A stretch of DNA of 6,905 nucleotides from an uncultured Lachnospiraceae bacterium (GTDB lineage: Bacteria; Bacillota; Clostridia; Lachnospirales; Lachnospiraceae): positions 1-6,905 of the forward strand of contig CAMNWW010000112.1 in the NCBI GenBank assembly GCA_946566415.1. Direction: 5' to 3'. This document shows positions 1-6,139 of this stretch, one piece after another (within the stretch, counting starts at the first letter, position 1; every line of letters begins with the position of its first letter). The notes under the pieces are model-generated. The model searched no databases and was not told the origin of the DNA. It saw only the letters and a program-made list of their open reading frames with translations. Position numbers and translations under genes: made by a program.

Positions 1-837
1 AAGACGATTCACGGGACGCTGGCAAGGACGGCAAAACTTCTTAAAGCGCCTCTGGAGCAAGACCATGCGAAAGGGGAGAAAAAGCCGGATAATATGGACG
101 TAACGTTCCATAACGTGGCGTTTTCCTACGGGGATAAGAAGGCGCTTAAGGACATCTCTTTTACGGTTCCGGCAAAGTCGTCGACAGCCATCATCGGTCC
201 TTGCGGAAGCGGCAAGACCACGTCGGTGAGCCTTCTTGAGCGTTTCTATGAACCGGATGAAGGGACTGTGACGGTGGGAAATGTTCCGGTTAGCCAGATA
301 CCGCTTAAGACGCTCCGTGGTTATATGGGATATGTTCAGCAGGGAGCGGATATTTTCAGCGGCACGGCAAGGGAAGCCTTGACCTATGGGCTGCACCGGG
401 AGATATCGGACGAGATGATCTGGAAGGCGGCAAAGCGGTCCGGGTTCGCGGAACTTCTGAGAAAATGGGATAAGGGGCTGGATACCCCCATCGCATCGGG
501 CGGAACCTCAATGTCCGGCGGCCAGCGGCAAAAACTGGTGCTTGCGAGAGAATTTATGCGTGAAACCGAGATCCTTCTTCTGGACGAACCGACCTCCGCC
601 TTAGATGCGTCGGCATCCAAGATGATACAGGATACGATATTTGAAATGTTCCCGGACAGGACGAAGATCATCATCACACACGATCTATCTCTTCTGGAAA
701 AGGTAGATCAGATCGTCGTGCTTCATAACGGAGAGATGGCAGGCTGCGGCAGCTACCAGGAATTATATGGAAATTGCGCGGCGTTTATGGATCTGATCGC
801 CGCATGCCAGGAAGGAAAGGAGGCGGTACGGCAGTGA
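1..837 (+). CDS. ABC exporter half-transporter, nucleotide-binding domain (5' partial)
   Basis: This is the C-terminal part of an ABC half-transporter; the frame is open from the first base, so the membrane domain lies outside the window. The ATPase domain starts near the Met codon at 94, but that Met is internal, not a start. Visible motifs are the A-loop Tyr (FSYGD), Walker A GPCGSGKTT, the Q-loop (YVQQG), signature MSGGQ, Walker B ILLLDEP with the catalytic Glu, D-loop SALD and the switch His (ITHD). All catalytic residues are present, so this site should hydrolyse ATP. The membrane-to-ATPase linker at the start (LARTAKLLKAPLE) fits the type I exporter fold (ABCB/MsbA-like). The stop overlaps the GTG start of the next half-transporter, so the two probably form a heterodimer. 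Substrate is unknown; a peptide is suggested by the neighbours. Whether the missing N-terminus carries a C39 leader peptidase cannot be seen. Confidence 0.93.
   Translation, partial: KTIHGTLARTAKLLKAPLEQDHAKGEKKPDNMDVTFHNVAFSYGDKKALKDISFTVPAKSSTAIIGPCGSGKTTSVSLLERFYEPDEGTVTVGNVPVSQIPLKTLRGYMGYVQQGADIFSGTAREALTYGLHREISDEMIWKAAKRSGFAELLRKWDKGLDTPIASGGTSMSGGQRQKLVLAREFMRETEILLLDEPTSALDASASKMIQDTIFEMFPDRTKIIITHDLSLLEKVDQIVVLHNGEMAGCGSYQELYGNCAAFMDLIAACQEGKEAVRQ
816..823 (+). promoter_or_regulatory. Ribosome binding site that sets the GTG start of the second ABC subunit
   Basis: AAAGGAGG lies inside the end of the first ABC gene, 10 bases before GTG 834. No comparable site precedes the in-frame ATGs at 774 or 804; the ATG at 804 lies upstream of this site. 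It therefore decides the start and implies translational coupling between the two half-transporters. Confidence 0.75.
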
Positions 838-2549
838 TTCGTATCATAAAAAATTATACCAGGATATTTAAAGGGATTCGGCTTCCGTGGATGCTCCTAT
901 TTCTGGTGGCGGCCCTCTCGATTATCAGAACCCATGTGGAGGTGGAAGCAATCTCGCTTACCGCGTCGATCATTGACGGGACACAGAATAGTATTAAGAC
1001 GGACGAACTGGTGCGTTACATCGAATTTCAGCTCATATCCGGGATTACTATCATTGCCTTTACCTACATATCCGGTCTGGTACTGCAGAAGATCAATCTG
1101 AACGTCAGGCTGAAAGTGTGGGATAAGATGATGCACCTTCCTACAAGCTATTATGACAGCGACGACGTTAACGAGCTGGTGACCCGGGTAACAACGGACG
1201 CCGATAACGCAGGAAATTATTTTCAGCTTATCATCAATATCTTTACGACGTTTTACGCCGGTATTGTCGCGTACCAGAAGTTGTTTTCCTTCCAATTTAA
1301 GATGGGTATGGCGAGCCTTCTTGTCATTCCGGTCATTCTGGGAATCACGGCGGTCTACAGTACGCTTGCATACAAGACCGGAGCGGCGGCAAGAACCCGG
1401 CTGGCGGAAGTAATGGGATACCTGGCGGAGCGGGTGAGGAGCCTTCGGCTCATCAAATCCTTCTATATGGAAGATGAGGAGAGCAGACGGGCGGACGACT
1501 TGTTCCAAAAGCAGTGTAAAGCCAACATTTTTCTGGGATATACATCCATGGTCCAACTCGGTGGAATGGAAGTAGTGGGATGCCTTACCATCGTGATCTC
1601 CTTTGTGCTGGGGAGCAGGCTTGTCGCGTTAGGAGAGCTTTCTGTCGGAAGGCTGATCGGATTTTATACATTGTGCGGGCTTGCCACGGCGCGGCTGGGA
1701 GAGCTTTGCACAGGATTCGGGCAGTTCTCACAGAGCGCGGGCATCGTGCAGAAGATCGGAAGCATATTGGAAGTCCCGGATGAGGCCGAGGAAGGATGCG
1801 AGATGGATGTGGCGGACGCAGATATTAATCTGAAGGACGTATGCTTTTCCTATCAGTCGATACCGGTGCTGAAAGAGCTGAACTGTACGATCGAGAAAGG
1901 AAAGGTCACTGCCATCGTCGGAACGAACGGCGCGGGAAAGAGTACGTTGTTCAAACTTCTGGAGCGGATGTACGACCCGACAGGGGGACGGATCAGCTTC
2001 GGCGATCAGGATATCACTCATTTCAAATTGTCCTCATGGCGGAAAAGTTTTGCTATCGTTTCTCAGGAAAAGCCTCTTCTTTCGGGCACGGTCCGGGAAA
2101 ATATCCTGTACGGTGTAGAACGCCATGTATCGGAAGAAGAGCTAGTGCAGGTTGCGAAGATGGCAAATATCTATGATTTTATCATGAAAACGCCGGGGCA
2201 GTTCGACGCGCAGGTAGGACCGGGCGGCTCGAATTTCTCAGGCGGGCAGCAGCAGTGCATCGCGATCGCGAGAGCGATGATGCGGAATCCCGATTATCTG
2301 CTCCTCGACGAGGCCACAAGCAACCTGGACGCAAAGAGCGAGCAGGATGTGACCGTGGCGCTCCATAACCTGATGAAGGGAAGGACGACGATCCTTATCG
2401 CGCATAATTATTCGGCGACGGTATTCGCGGACAAGGTTATTGTGCTGATGGACGGGAAGATCGAAGCGTGCGGCACGCCGGAGGAATTACTGGAAAGTGA
2501 CGAATATTACCGGACGTTTGCGAAGGCGGGCGCAGGAATCGCAAAATAG
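834..2549 (+). CDS. ABC exporter half-transporter, membrane and ATPase domains (complete)
   Basis: Complete 571-residue type I ABC exporter subunit. I place the start at GTG 834, which overlaps the previous stop (GTGA) and has AAAGGAGG at 816-823. An ATG at 774 in the same frame would add 20 residues of unlikely sequence and a 64-base overlap. The N-terminal half carries the membrane helices (from LPWMLLFLVAALSII on), with coupling-helix sequence such as LPTSYYDSDD. The ATPase domain follows: A-loop FSYQ, Walker A GTNGAGKST at 363-371, Q-loop SQEKPLLSGTVREN, signature FSGGQ at 468-472, Walker B YLLLDEA with Asp492 and Glu493, D-loop SNLD, and His524. There is no N-terminal C39 peptidase, so this subunit cannot trim a leader peptide. 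It most likely pairs with the upstream subunit and exports a small molecule or peptide. Family call is firm; substrate is inferred only from context. Confidence 0.95.
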   Translation: MIRIIKNYTRIFKGIRLPWMLLFLVAALSIIRTHVEVEAISLTASIIDGTQNSIKTDELVRYIEFQLISGITIIAFTYISGLVLQKINLNVRLKVWDKMMHLPTSYYDSDDVNELVTRVTTDADNAGNYFQLIINIFTTFYAGIVAYQKLFSFQFKMGMASLLVIPVILGITAVYSTLAYKTGAAARTRLAEVMGYLAERVRSLRLIKSFYMEDEESRRADDLFQKQCKANIFLGYTSMVQLGGMEVVGCLTIVISFVLGSRLVALGELSVGRLIGFYTLCGLATARLGELCTGFGQFSQSAGIVQKIGSILEVPDEAEEGCEMDVADADINLKDVCFSYQSIPVLKELNCTIEKGKVTAIVGTNGAGKSTLFKLLERMYDPTGGRISFGDQDITHFKLSSWRKSFAIVSQEKPLLSGTVRENILYGVERHVSEEELVQVAKMANIYDFIMKTPGQFDAQVGPGGSNFSGGQQQCIAIARAMMRNPDYLLLDEATSNLDAKSEQDVTVALHNLMKGRTTILIAHNYSATVFADKVIVLMDGKIEACGTPEELLESDEYYRTFAKAGAGIAK

Positions 2550-2564
2550 AAGGAGGAAAAGCAT

Positions 2565-3485
2565 ATGCAGTCAAAAATGACGTCCTGTTATGATTACAAA
2601 CAGGTCGAAATAAAGGACGAACTTAGAAAGTGGAAGATCCCGGATCGTGAGATCCGGGGAGAACTAGAGGCATTGGCGAGGGATCATTCCAAAGAGATAG
2701 AGGTGGAAGGAGCGGTCAAGGAGGGCGACAGCGTCAGATGTATCTGCACGGCGGCGGAACAGGAGAGCTTGAAAGGCCGAGTCATCCTCCTGTATCCGGG
2801 GCGGAGACTTCCCGGGGCAGAAGAAGCGGAGCGGCAGGTCGTCGGCAGGAAAAAGGATGACCAGATAGACAGCCGGATCGGATCGAGGAAGCTTTCGCTT
2901 ACGATAGAGAACGTGGTGCGAAAAAAAGCCTGGTCCGTAAACGATGAACTGGCGGCGGCCCTTCACATTCCGGGGGTAAAGACGGTTGAGGACTATTACC
3001 TTTGGTATCACGCCCAGAAGGATAAGGAGCGCAGGCAGAATGCATGCAACGCCATTGTGCGCGGCTGGTTGGAGGCGGTCTCCGAGAACAGTACGTTTAG
3101 GATCTGCGAAGAAGAAAAAAAGGAATGGTGCTTTCGGCGGGCGAATATCGGATACCGGAGTATGCTGGAAGGGGGATACGACCCGAAGAAACAGCCGGAC
3201 GGAAGCGTGGTTACGGAGGAAGAAGCGATCGAGAGGATGGCGGCGGAGCAGGAGAAATATTTCAAACCTTATTTAATTTATACCTATTTCTGTGAAAAGA
3301 ATGATTTTGTGATAACGGACGAGGATTTTGAGGCAGAGATCAAGCGCCTTGCGGAAGAGAATGGATTGACAAAGGAGCAGGTCCGGGAGAAAACAGATAT
3401 TACGTTTTACAGGCAGGTGACTTATCAGGAACGAGTCTTTTTACATATTTTAGGACCGGAAGCAGAAAAATATCTGGAGGATTAA
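2565..3485 (+). CDS. Trigger-factor-like peptidyl-prolyl isomerase/chaperone lacking the ribosome-binding domain
   Basis: A 306-residue soluble protein with no signal peptide or lipobox, so cytoplasmic. The start has AAGGAGG at 2550-2556, 8 bases upstream. Residues ~13-60 read like the trigger factor segment leading into the isomerase domain (ending VKEGDSVRC). Residues ~60-130 follow the FKBP pattern: YPGRRLPGAEEAERQVVGRKKDD matches the family pattern around 'IPGFE..L.G...GE', and SLTIENVVRKKAWSVNDELA matches the end of the FKBP insert. Residues ~135-300 are helical and resemble the trigger factor C-terminal arm (ITDEDFEAEIKRLAEENG). Trigger factors are usually about 430 residues; the ribosome-docking domain with its GFRxGKxP motif is missing, and FKBP active-site residues look poorly kept, so isomerase activity is doubtful. 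It has seven Cys, including a CxC at 59-61. Wedged between exporter and thioredoxin, it probably holds or folds the export substrate. Resemblance is by eye; a SurA/PrsA-like relative is the main alternative. Confidence 0.7.
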   Translation: MQSKMTSCYDYKQVEIKDELRKWKIPDREIRGELEALARDHSKEIEVEGAVKEGDSVRCICTAAEQESLKGRVILLYPGRRLPGAEEAERQVVGRKKDDQIDSRIGSRKLSLTIENVVRKKAWSVNDELAAALHIPGVKTVEDYYLWYHAQKDKERRQNACNAIVRGWLEAVSENSTFRICEEEKKEWCFRRANIGYRSMLEGGYDPKKQPDGSVVTEEEAIERMAAEQEKYFKPYLIYTYFCEKNDFVITDEDFEAEIKRLAEENGLTKEQVREKTDITFYRQVTYQERVFLHILGPEAEKYLED

Positions 3486-3488
3486 GAC

Positions 3489-3833
3489 ATGGCGGTAATG
3501 GAAGCGACAAGTGAAAATTTTGATGAATTGATTCAAACGGCGGAGTATGCAGTGGTAGATTTTTACGGCGACCACTGCGGCGCGTGCGAGGGCACGGCTC
3601 CGCATTACAGGGAGGTATCCGACGACATGGCGTTCATCCGGTTTATCAAGGTGAATACCTCGGTGGAAAAAAAGCTTGCGAAACGCTTTAGAATATTCGG
3701 GATTCCGGCGTTCCGCTATTTTTATAAAGGAGAGCTGATCCATGAGTCGGTCGGCGGGATGGATACCCGGATGATCCACGGGCAGATCGCGAAAATGCTG
3801 TATCCCGGAGCGGATGAGAATGTTGAAAAGTAA
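3489..3833 (+). CDS. Small cytoplasmic thioredoxin-like protein, HCGAC active site
   Basis: A 114-residue single-domain thioredoxin fold protein, close to the usual ~105-110 residues. The redox motif is C30-G-A-C33, preceded by His29 where classic thioredoxin has Trp (WCGPC). Other family marks are present: Asp24 at the position of the buried Asp, the VDFYG strand, and the cis-Pro loop FGIPAF with Pro73, followed by FYKGE. There is no signal peptide or membrane anchor, so it acts in the cytoplasm, reducing or exchanging disulfides. GGAGG at 3476-3480 lies 8 bases before the ATG, and the gene follows the trigger-factor-like stop by 3 bases, so they are co-transcribed. The gene position suggests a dedicated role: keeping Cys of the export substrate or of the Cys-rich neighbour in the right state. 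It could also be a general thioredoxin paralogue. Confidence 0.88.
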   Translation: MAVMEATSENFDELIQTAEYAVVDFYGDHCGACEGTAPHYREVSDDMAFIRFIKVNTSVEKKLAKRFRIFGIPAFRYFYKGELIHESVGGMDTRMIHGQIAKMLYPGADENVEK

Positions 3834-3851
3834 AGGAGGCAATGCTATACT
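3823..3851 (+). promoter_or_regulatory. Predicted sigma-A promoter of the kinase-regulator pair
   Basis: TTGAAA (3823-3828) and TATACT (3846-3851) are separated by exactly 17 bases, and TG at 3843-3844 gives an extended -10. Start of transcription would be near 3858. The -35 lies in the last codons of the thioredoxin gene. This is the best promoter in the window and would let the two-component system be expressed independently of the exporter unit. Confidence 0.7.
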
Positions 3852-3867
3852 AAGAGTATCGTTTTTT
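3847..3867 (+). terminator. Inverted repeat over the -10 with T-run: weak terminator or operator
   Basis: ATACT-AAG-AGTAT (3847-3859) is a perfect 5-base inverted repeat with a 3-base loop, followed after two bases by six T (3862-3867). It sits 13 bases after the thioredoxin stop, as a terminator of the exporter unit would. The stem has only one G-C pair, so termination would be inefficient. It also covers the -10 element and the likely start point, so it could instead be an operator for a repressor. The sequence does not decide between these. Confidence 0.4.
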
Positions 3868-3906
3868 ACAATGGAAAATAGAACTTGAATGAAGGGAGGG
3901 AGGACT

Positions 3907-5190
3907 ATGCTGATTGCCGGATATATTTTTCTGGGCATAGAAGCGGCTGTTTCCTGTATGATCGCCTTGAAGTGGCTGGGAATACAGAGACGCCGGCGTG
4001 TGGTCCTCTCTTTTATTGCGGGTATGATCTGCGGTAGTGTTTTCTGCCTGAATATGAGCGTGAGGGCGAGCTATCTGGCATGTCAGGCGTTTCTCATCCT
4101 GTATCTTCCTATTGTTATATATCCGCAGGAGAGGATGATGGATGAGAACGCGGTTATGGGGGCGACGGCGGCGGTGTCCGTAGCGTGCGCATTAAACGGC
4201 ATGTTCCAGGTCACCTCCAGTACGCTGCTTGAGATCAAAGGGATTTCTCTCTTTTTCCGTATCACGCTGACGATACTATGCTTAACAGGCGTTTTCCTGT
4301 TCTGCCGTACGCTGTCGGGGAATTTCCCGGGGAACGGCTGGCAGGAATATTTCAGGATGGAGGAAGAGGGAGGCGAAAAGACGGGCAAAGCGACGGCGGT
4401 CTACTATTTGTTCCCCATTTTTGGTTTCGCCCTTTCGCTGTCCGCGGTATCCGGTATCTACAGGGTGTCGGTGATGCTCTTGGAATGGTTTGCATTTTTT
4501 GCAGGGCTCCATATGCTGGATCTGATTATCGTGAACCGAAAGGAGCGGCTTAACGTCCTTACGGAAAAGCAGTACAGGGACGAGATGCAGACCTATATGA
4601 GCGTCATCCGTTCCCAGCGTCATGATTACAATTTCCATGTGCAGACGCTTCACGGTCTGATTCTCAGAAAGGATTATGATGCATGTGAGAAATATTTAGG
4701 GGAGCTTTTGGGCGATTCGATCAATATGAACGCCCTGCTTCCGCTTAAAGACGCGGCCGTTGGCGCCCTGATTCTTTCGTTCCAGAACCGGGCGCGGCAG
4801 AGAGGCATTCCTATGGAAATTGTGATTGAAAATGATCTTTCACAGATCGCCACGAATGTATATGAGACGAACAAGGTGATCGGAAATCTCTTGCAAAACG
4901 CGATAGATGAGACGGAGATGCTTTCCGATAAATCCTACGGAGTTAAGCTTTCTATCCTGAAACGGGGAGAGTTCTGCATCATCAATGTGTCGAACCGGAC
5001 AAGGAGCTGGGATCCGGCGCAGGCTTACCAGATGGGCGTCTCTTCTAAAACAGGGCATGAAGGAGTCGGTGTCGCGTCGATCCAGTCGCTTGCGGCAAAG
5101 TACGGAGGCGTAGTGTATTCACGTCTTGAGGAGGATATCCGGTTCTTTATCGCGAAAATTCCGTTGAGTCTGATAAAGGGGGCTGGGTAA
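3907..5190 (+). CDS. Membrane GHKL sensor histidine kinase, Agr-type
   Basis: A 427-residue sensor kinase. I choose ATG 3907, because the GA-rich ribosome binding site (AGGGAGGGAGG, 3893-3903) lies just before it; the ATG at 3889 would put that site inside the gene. About seven hydrophobic segments are seen near residues 3-24, 32-50, 55-73, 82-101, 113-134, 163-184 and 187-209, with little extracellular sequence, so the ligand is probably sensed in or near the membrane. The H-box is SQRHDYNFHVQTLHG with phospho-acceptor His239, the RHDY form typical of AgrC-like kinases. The N-box is NLLQNAIDE (from residue 327), and the glycine box is GHEGVGVASI (from 383). There is no HAMP or PAS domain. 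The stop overlaps the start of the response regulator by one base, so they form a pair. AgrC relatives sense secreted peptides; the ligand here is unknown, but the exporter next door makes its product a natural candidate. Confidence 0.92.
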   Translation: MLIAGYIFLGIEAAVSCMIALKWLGIQRRRRVVLSFIAGMICGSVFCLNMSVRASYLACQAFLILYLPIVIYPQERMMDENAVMGATAAVSVACALNGMFQVTSSTLLEIKGISLFFRITLTILCLTGVFLFCRTLSGNFPGNGWQEYFRMEEEGGEKTGKATAVYYLFPIFGFALSLSAVSGIYRVSVMLLEWFAFFAGLHMLDLIIVNRKERLNVLTEKQYRDEMQTYMSVIRSQRHDYNFHVQTLHGLILRKDYDACEKYLGELLGDSINMNALLPLKDAAVGALILSFQNRARQRGIPMEIVIENDLSQIATNVYETNKVIGNLLQNAIDETEMLSDKSYGVKLSILKRGEFCIINVSNRTRSWDPAQAYQMGVSSKTGHEGVGVASIQSLAAKYGGVVYSRLEEDIRFFIAKIPLSLIKGAG

Positions 5191-5951
5191 TGTTTGAAGG
5201 ATTTATTTTACTTGTGGACGATCAGCCGGCAGCGGCGGAGAATTCTATCGCTGCTTTGAAGCATTATGTACCTCAGGAGCAGATTCTATATACGAAGGAT
5301 CCGGCATATGCTCTGGAGCTGATCAATACAAGACCGGTATCCCTGGTCTTTCTCGATATCGAGATGCCCGGCGCAAATGGGTTTACCCTGGCAAAATATG
5401 TGGAGAAACACCATAAGGGACTTCCCTTTGTGTTCCTAACCGGTTACGCGCATTTTGCGGCAGAGAGCTATGAATATGAGCCGGTGGACTTCCTCACCAA
5501 ACCAGTGGACATAAAGCGGCTTGGAAAGACCTTTGAAAGAGTCGAGAGAAAAGGCGCGCACGAGGTCGGGAAGGTGGCGGTAAAAGCAGGGTCGGATTAT
5601 GTGTTCGTAGAGCCGAGACATATGCTCTATATCTGTAAAGAAAAACGTAAGATCTGGATACGTATGAAAGACGGGCAGGAATATCAGGTGGCGTCGAGTC
5701 TCGAAGAGCTGGAGAGGATATTTATCGACTATGGATTTTTTCGCTGTCATCAGTCTTTTCTGATCTCACTTTCCAGTATTACGCAGGTGAGTTCGAGCAA
5801 ATTCGGACAGACTTATGAGGCGAGACTCAGCGGAGGCACGGTAGTTCCGGTGAGCAGGGGCAAGTACGCGAAGCTAAAAGAGGAGATCGAACGCTTGGGG
5901 ATCCCGTTCGTAAGAGGGATCATGCCGTCGGAAAAAGGAGGCAAAGGATGA
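5190..5951 (+). CDS. LytTR-family response regulator
   Basis: A 253-residue AgrA/LytR-type transcription factor. The receiver domain (residues ~4-115) has the acidic pair Asp10-Asp11, phospho-acceptor Asp56 in FLDIEMPG, Thr84 and Lys104 in TKPV, so phosphorylation chemistry looks intact. The LytTR DNA-binding domain follows (~128-235), recognisable from GSDYVFVEPRHMLYI, the FFRCHQSFLISLSSI segment and the VPVSRGKYAKLKEEI end. Such regulators bind pairs of short direct repeats upstream of target promoters; I saw no convincing pair in this window, so targets are probably outside it. ATG 5190 overlaps the kinase stop (TAATG) and has AAAGGGGG (5175-5182) 7 bases upstream. Its own stop overlaps a further ATG at 5948, suggesting that a third coupled gene once followed. 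Confidence 0.94.
   Translation: MFEGFILLVDDQPAAAENSIAALKHYVPQEQILYTKDPAYALELINTRPVSLVFLDIEMPGANGFTLAKYVEKHHKGLPFVFLTGYAHFAAESYEYEPVDFLTKPVDIKRLGKTFERVERKGAHEVGKVAVKAGSDYVFVEPRHMLYICKEKRKIWIRMKDGQEYQVASSLEELERIFIDYGFFRCHQSFLISLSSITQVSSSKFGQTYEARLSGGTVVPVSRGKYAKLKEEIERLGIPFVRGIMPSEKGGKG
5935..5941 (+). promoter_or_regulatory. Strong ribosome binding site for a third coupled start at 5948
   Basis: AAGGAGG lies 6 bases before ATG 5948-5950, which overlaps the regulator stop as ATGA. This is the arrangement used for translational coupling elsewhere in the window, yet the frame it opens stops after three codons (ATG ACC GGA TAA). Confidence 0.55.
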
Positions 5952-5992
5952 CCGGATAAGCAGGAGAAATTTGCCGCAGGGTACAGAAATTG

Positions 5993-6016
5993 AGAAAGAG
6001 GAAAATGGCTCTTTCT
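5993..6016 (+). terminator. Weak hairpin with T-rich 3' arm, possible terminator of the kinase-regulator unit
   Basis: AGAAAGAG (5993-6000) pairs perfectly with CTCTTTCT (6009-6016) around an 8-base loop, followed by TTT. Placement 42 bases after the regulator stop suits a terminator, but only three of eight pairs are G-C and the T-run is short. It lies inside the possible small open frame, so it may be incidental. Confidence 0.3.
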
Positions 6017-6030
6017 TTTGGGAATCTCCC

Positions 6031-6056
6031 ACAACAAGGGGCGGCAGATTTGTTGT
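6031..6056. repeat. Inverted repeat ACAACAA / TTGTTGT
   Basis: A perfect 7-base inverted repeat with a 12-base GC-rich loop (6038-6049). It could form an RNA hairpin or be a protein-binding site upstream of the lysozyme gene. It also lies within the possible small open frame, which weakens a regulatory reading. Confidence 0.3.
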
Positions 6057-6114
6057 CTTTCATCCTATAGAGGGAATACCCGGCAGGGATGCGGCATATC
6101 TATTAGAGAGATTT

Positions 6115-6120
6115 TATAAT
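6115..6120 (+). promoter_or_regulatory. Consensus -10 element before the lysozyme gene, no clear -35
   Basis: TATAAT is a perfect -10, 19 bases before the lysozyme ATG, but 16-18 bases upstream there is only CGGCAT-like sequence and no extended TG. If used it would need an activator and would give a very short leader. Confidence 0.25.
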
Positions 6121-6139
6121 AGGTAATCAAGGGAAAGAT

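Larger units (their letters stand above)
5948..6126 (+). pseudogene. Probable frameshifted small gene (~59 residues if restored)
   Basis: ATG 5948 has an excellent ribosome binding site and ATGA overlap with the regulator stop, but its frame ends at 5957-5959. The frame starting at 5950 is open to TAA 6124-6126 and reads like protein, for example GSFFWESPTTRGG and FVVFHPIEGIPGRDAAYLL. Inserting one base after AC at 5951-5952 would join them (the second codon is Thr whatever the base) into a 59-residue product: basic start, acidic middle, hydrophobic FVVFHPI patch, aromatic end. Without correction the only in-frame start is TTG 5971 with AGGAG four bases before it, giving 51 residues. I do not recognise the family. 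It may be a decayed gene, a sequencing error, a TTG-started peptide or a chance open frame; AGG, AGA and ATA codons are commoner here than in the neighbours. Confidence 0.4.

Noticed and set aside
774..833. Upstream ATG starts (774, 804) for the second ABC subunit
   Set aside because: They would overlap the previous gene deeply and lack ribosome binding sites; the site at 816-823 lies downstream of both ATGs and fits GTG 834.
897..1556. Long minus-strand open frame of about 219 codons
   Set aside because: It lies entirely opposite the ABC membrane domain, its translation is rich in His, Arg and Cys without domain character, and no ribosome binding site supports it. It mirrors the codon bias of the real gene.
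2986..3276. Plus-strand open frame of 96 codons inside the trigger-factor-like gene
   Set aside because: Arg- and Trp-rich out-of-frame shadow of a purine-rich gene, without ribosome binding site or domain character.
3832..3853. Ribosome-binding-like AAAGGAGG after the thioredoxin followed by ATG 3842
   Set aside because: The frame is only ATG CTA TAC TAA, the spacing is 2 bases, and the segment is better explained as the promoter spacer and -10.
3889..3906. ATG 3889 as start of the kinase
   Set aside because: The added residues MKGGRT are encoded by the ribosome binding site itself, so ATG 3907 is preferred.
3834..3906. Hidden precursor peptide gene between thioredoxin and kinase
   Set aside because: The ATGs here (3842, 3871) open frames of three and five codons only; there is no room for a leader and core peptide.
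3834..3906. LytTR (AgrA-like) direct repeats in front of the kinase
   Set aside because: I found no pair of ACAGTT-like repeats at the expected 12-13 base spacing here or in 5952-6139; single matches inside genes look like chance.
5813..6037. Minus-strand open frame across the regulator end and the intergenic region
   Set aside because: Most of it is opposite the LytTR domain, it has no recognisable motif, and the plus-strand reading of the intergenic part is at least as plausible.
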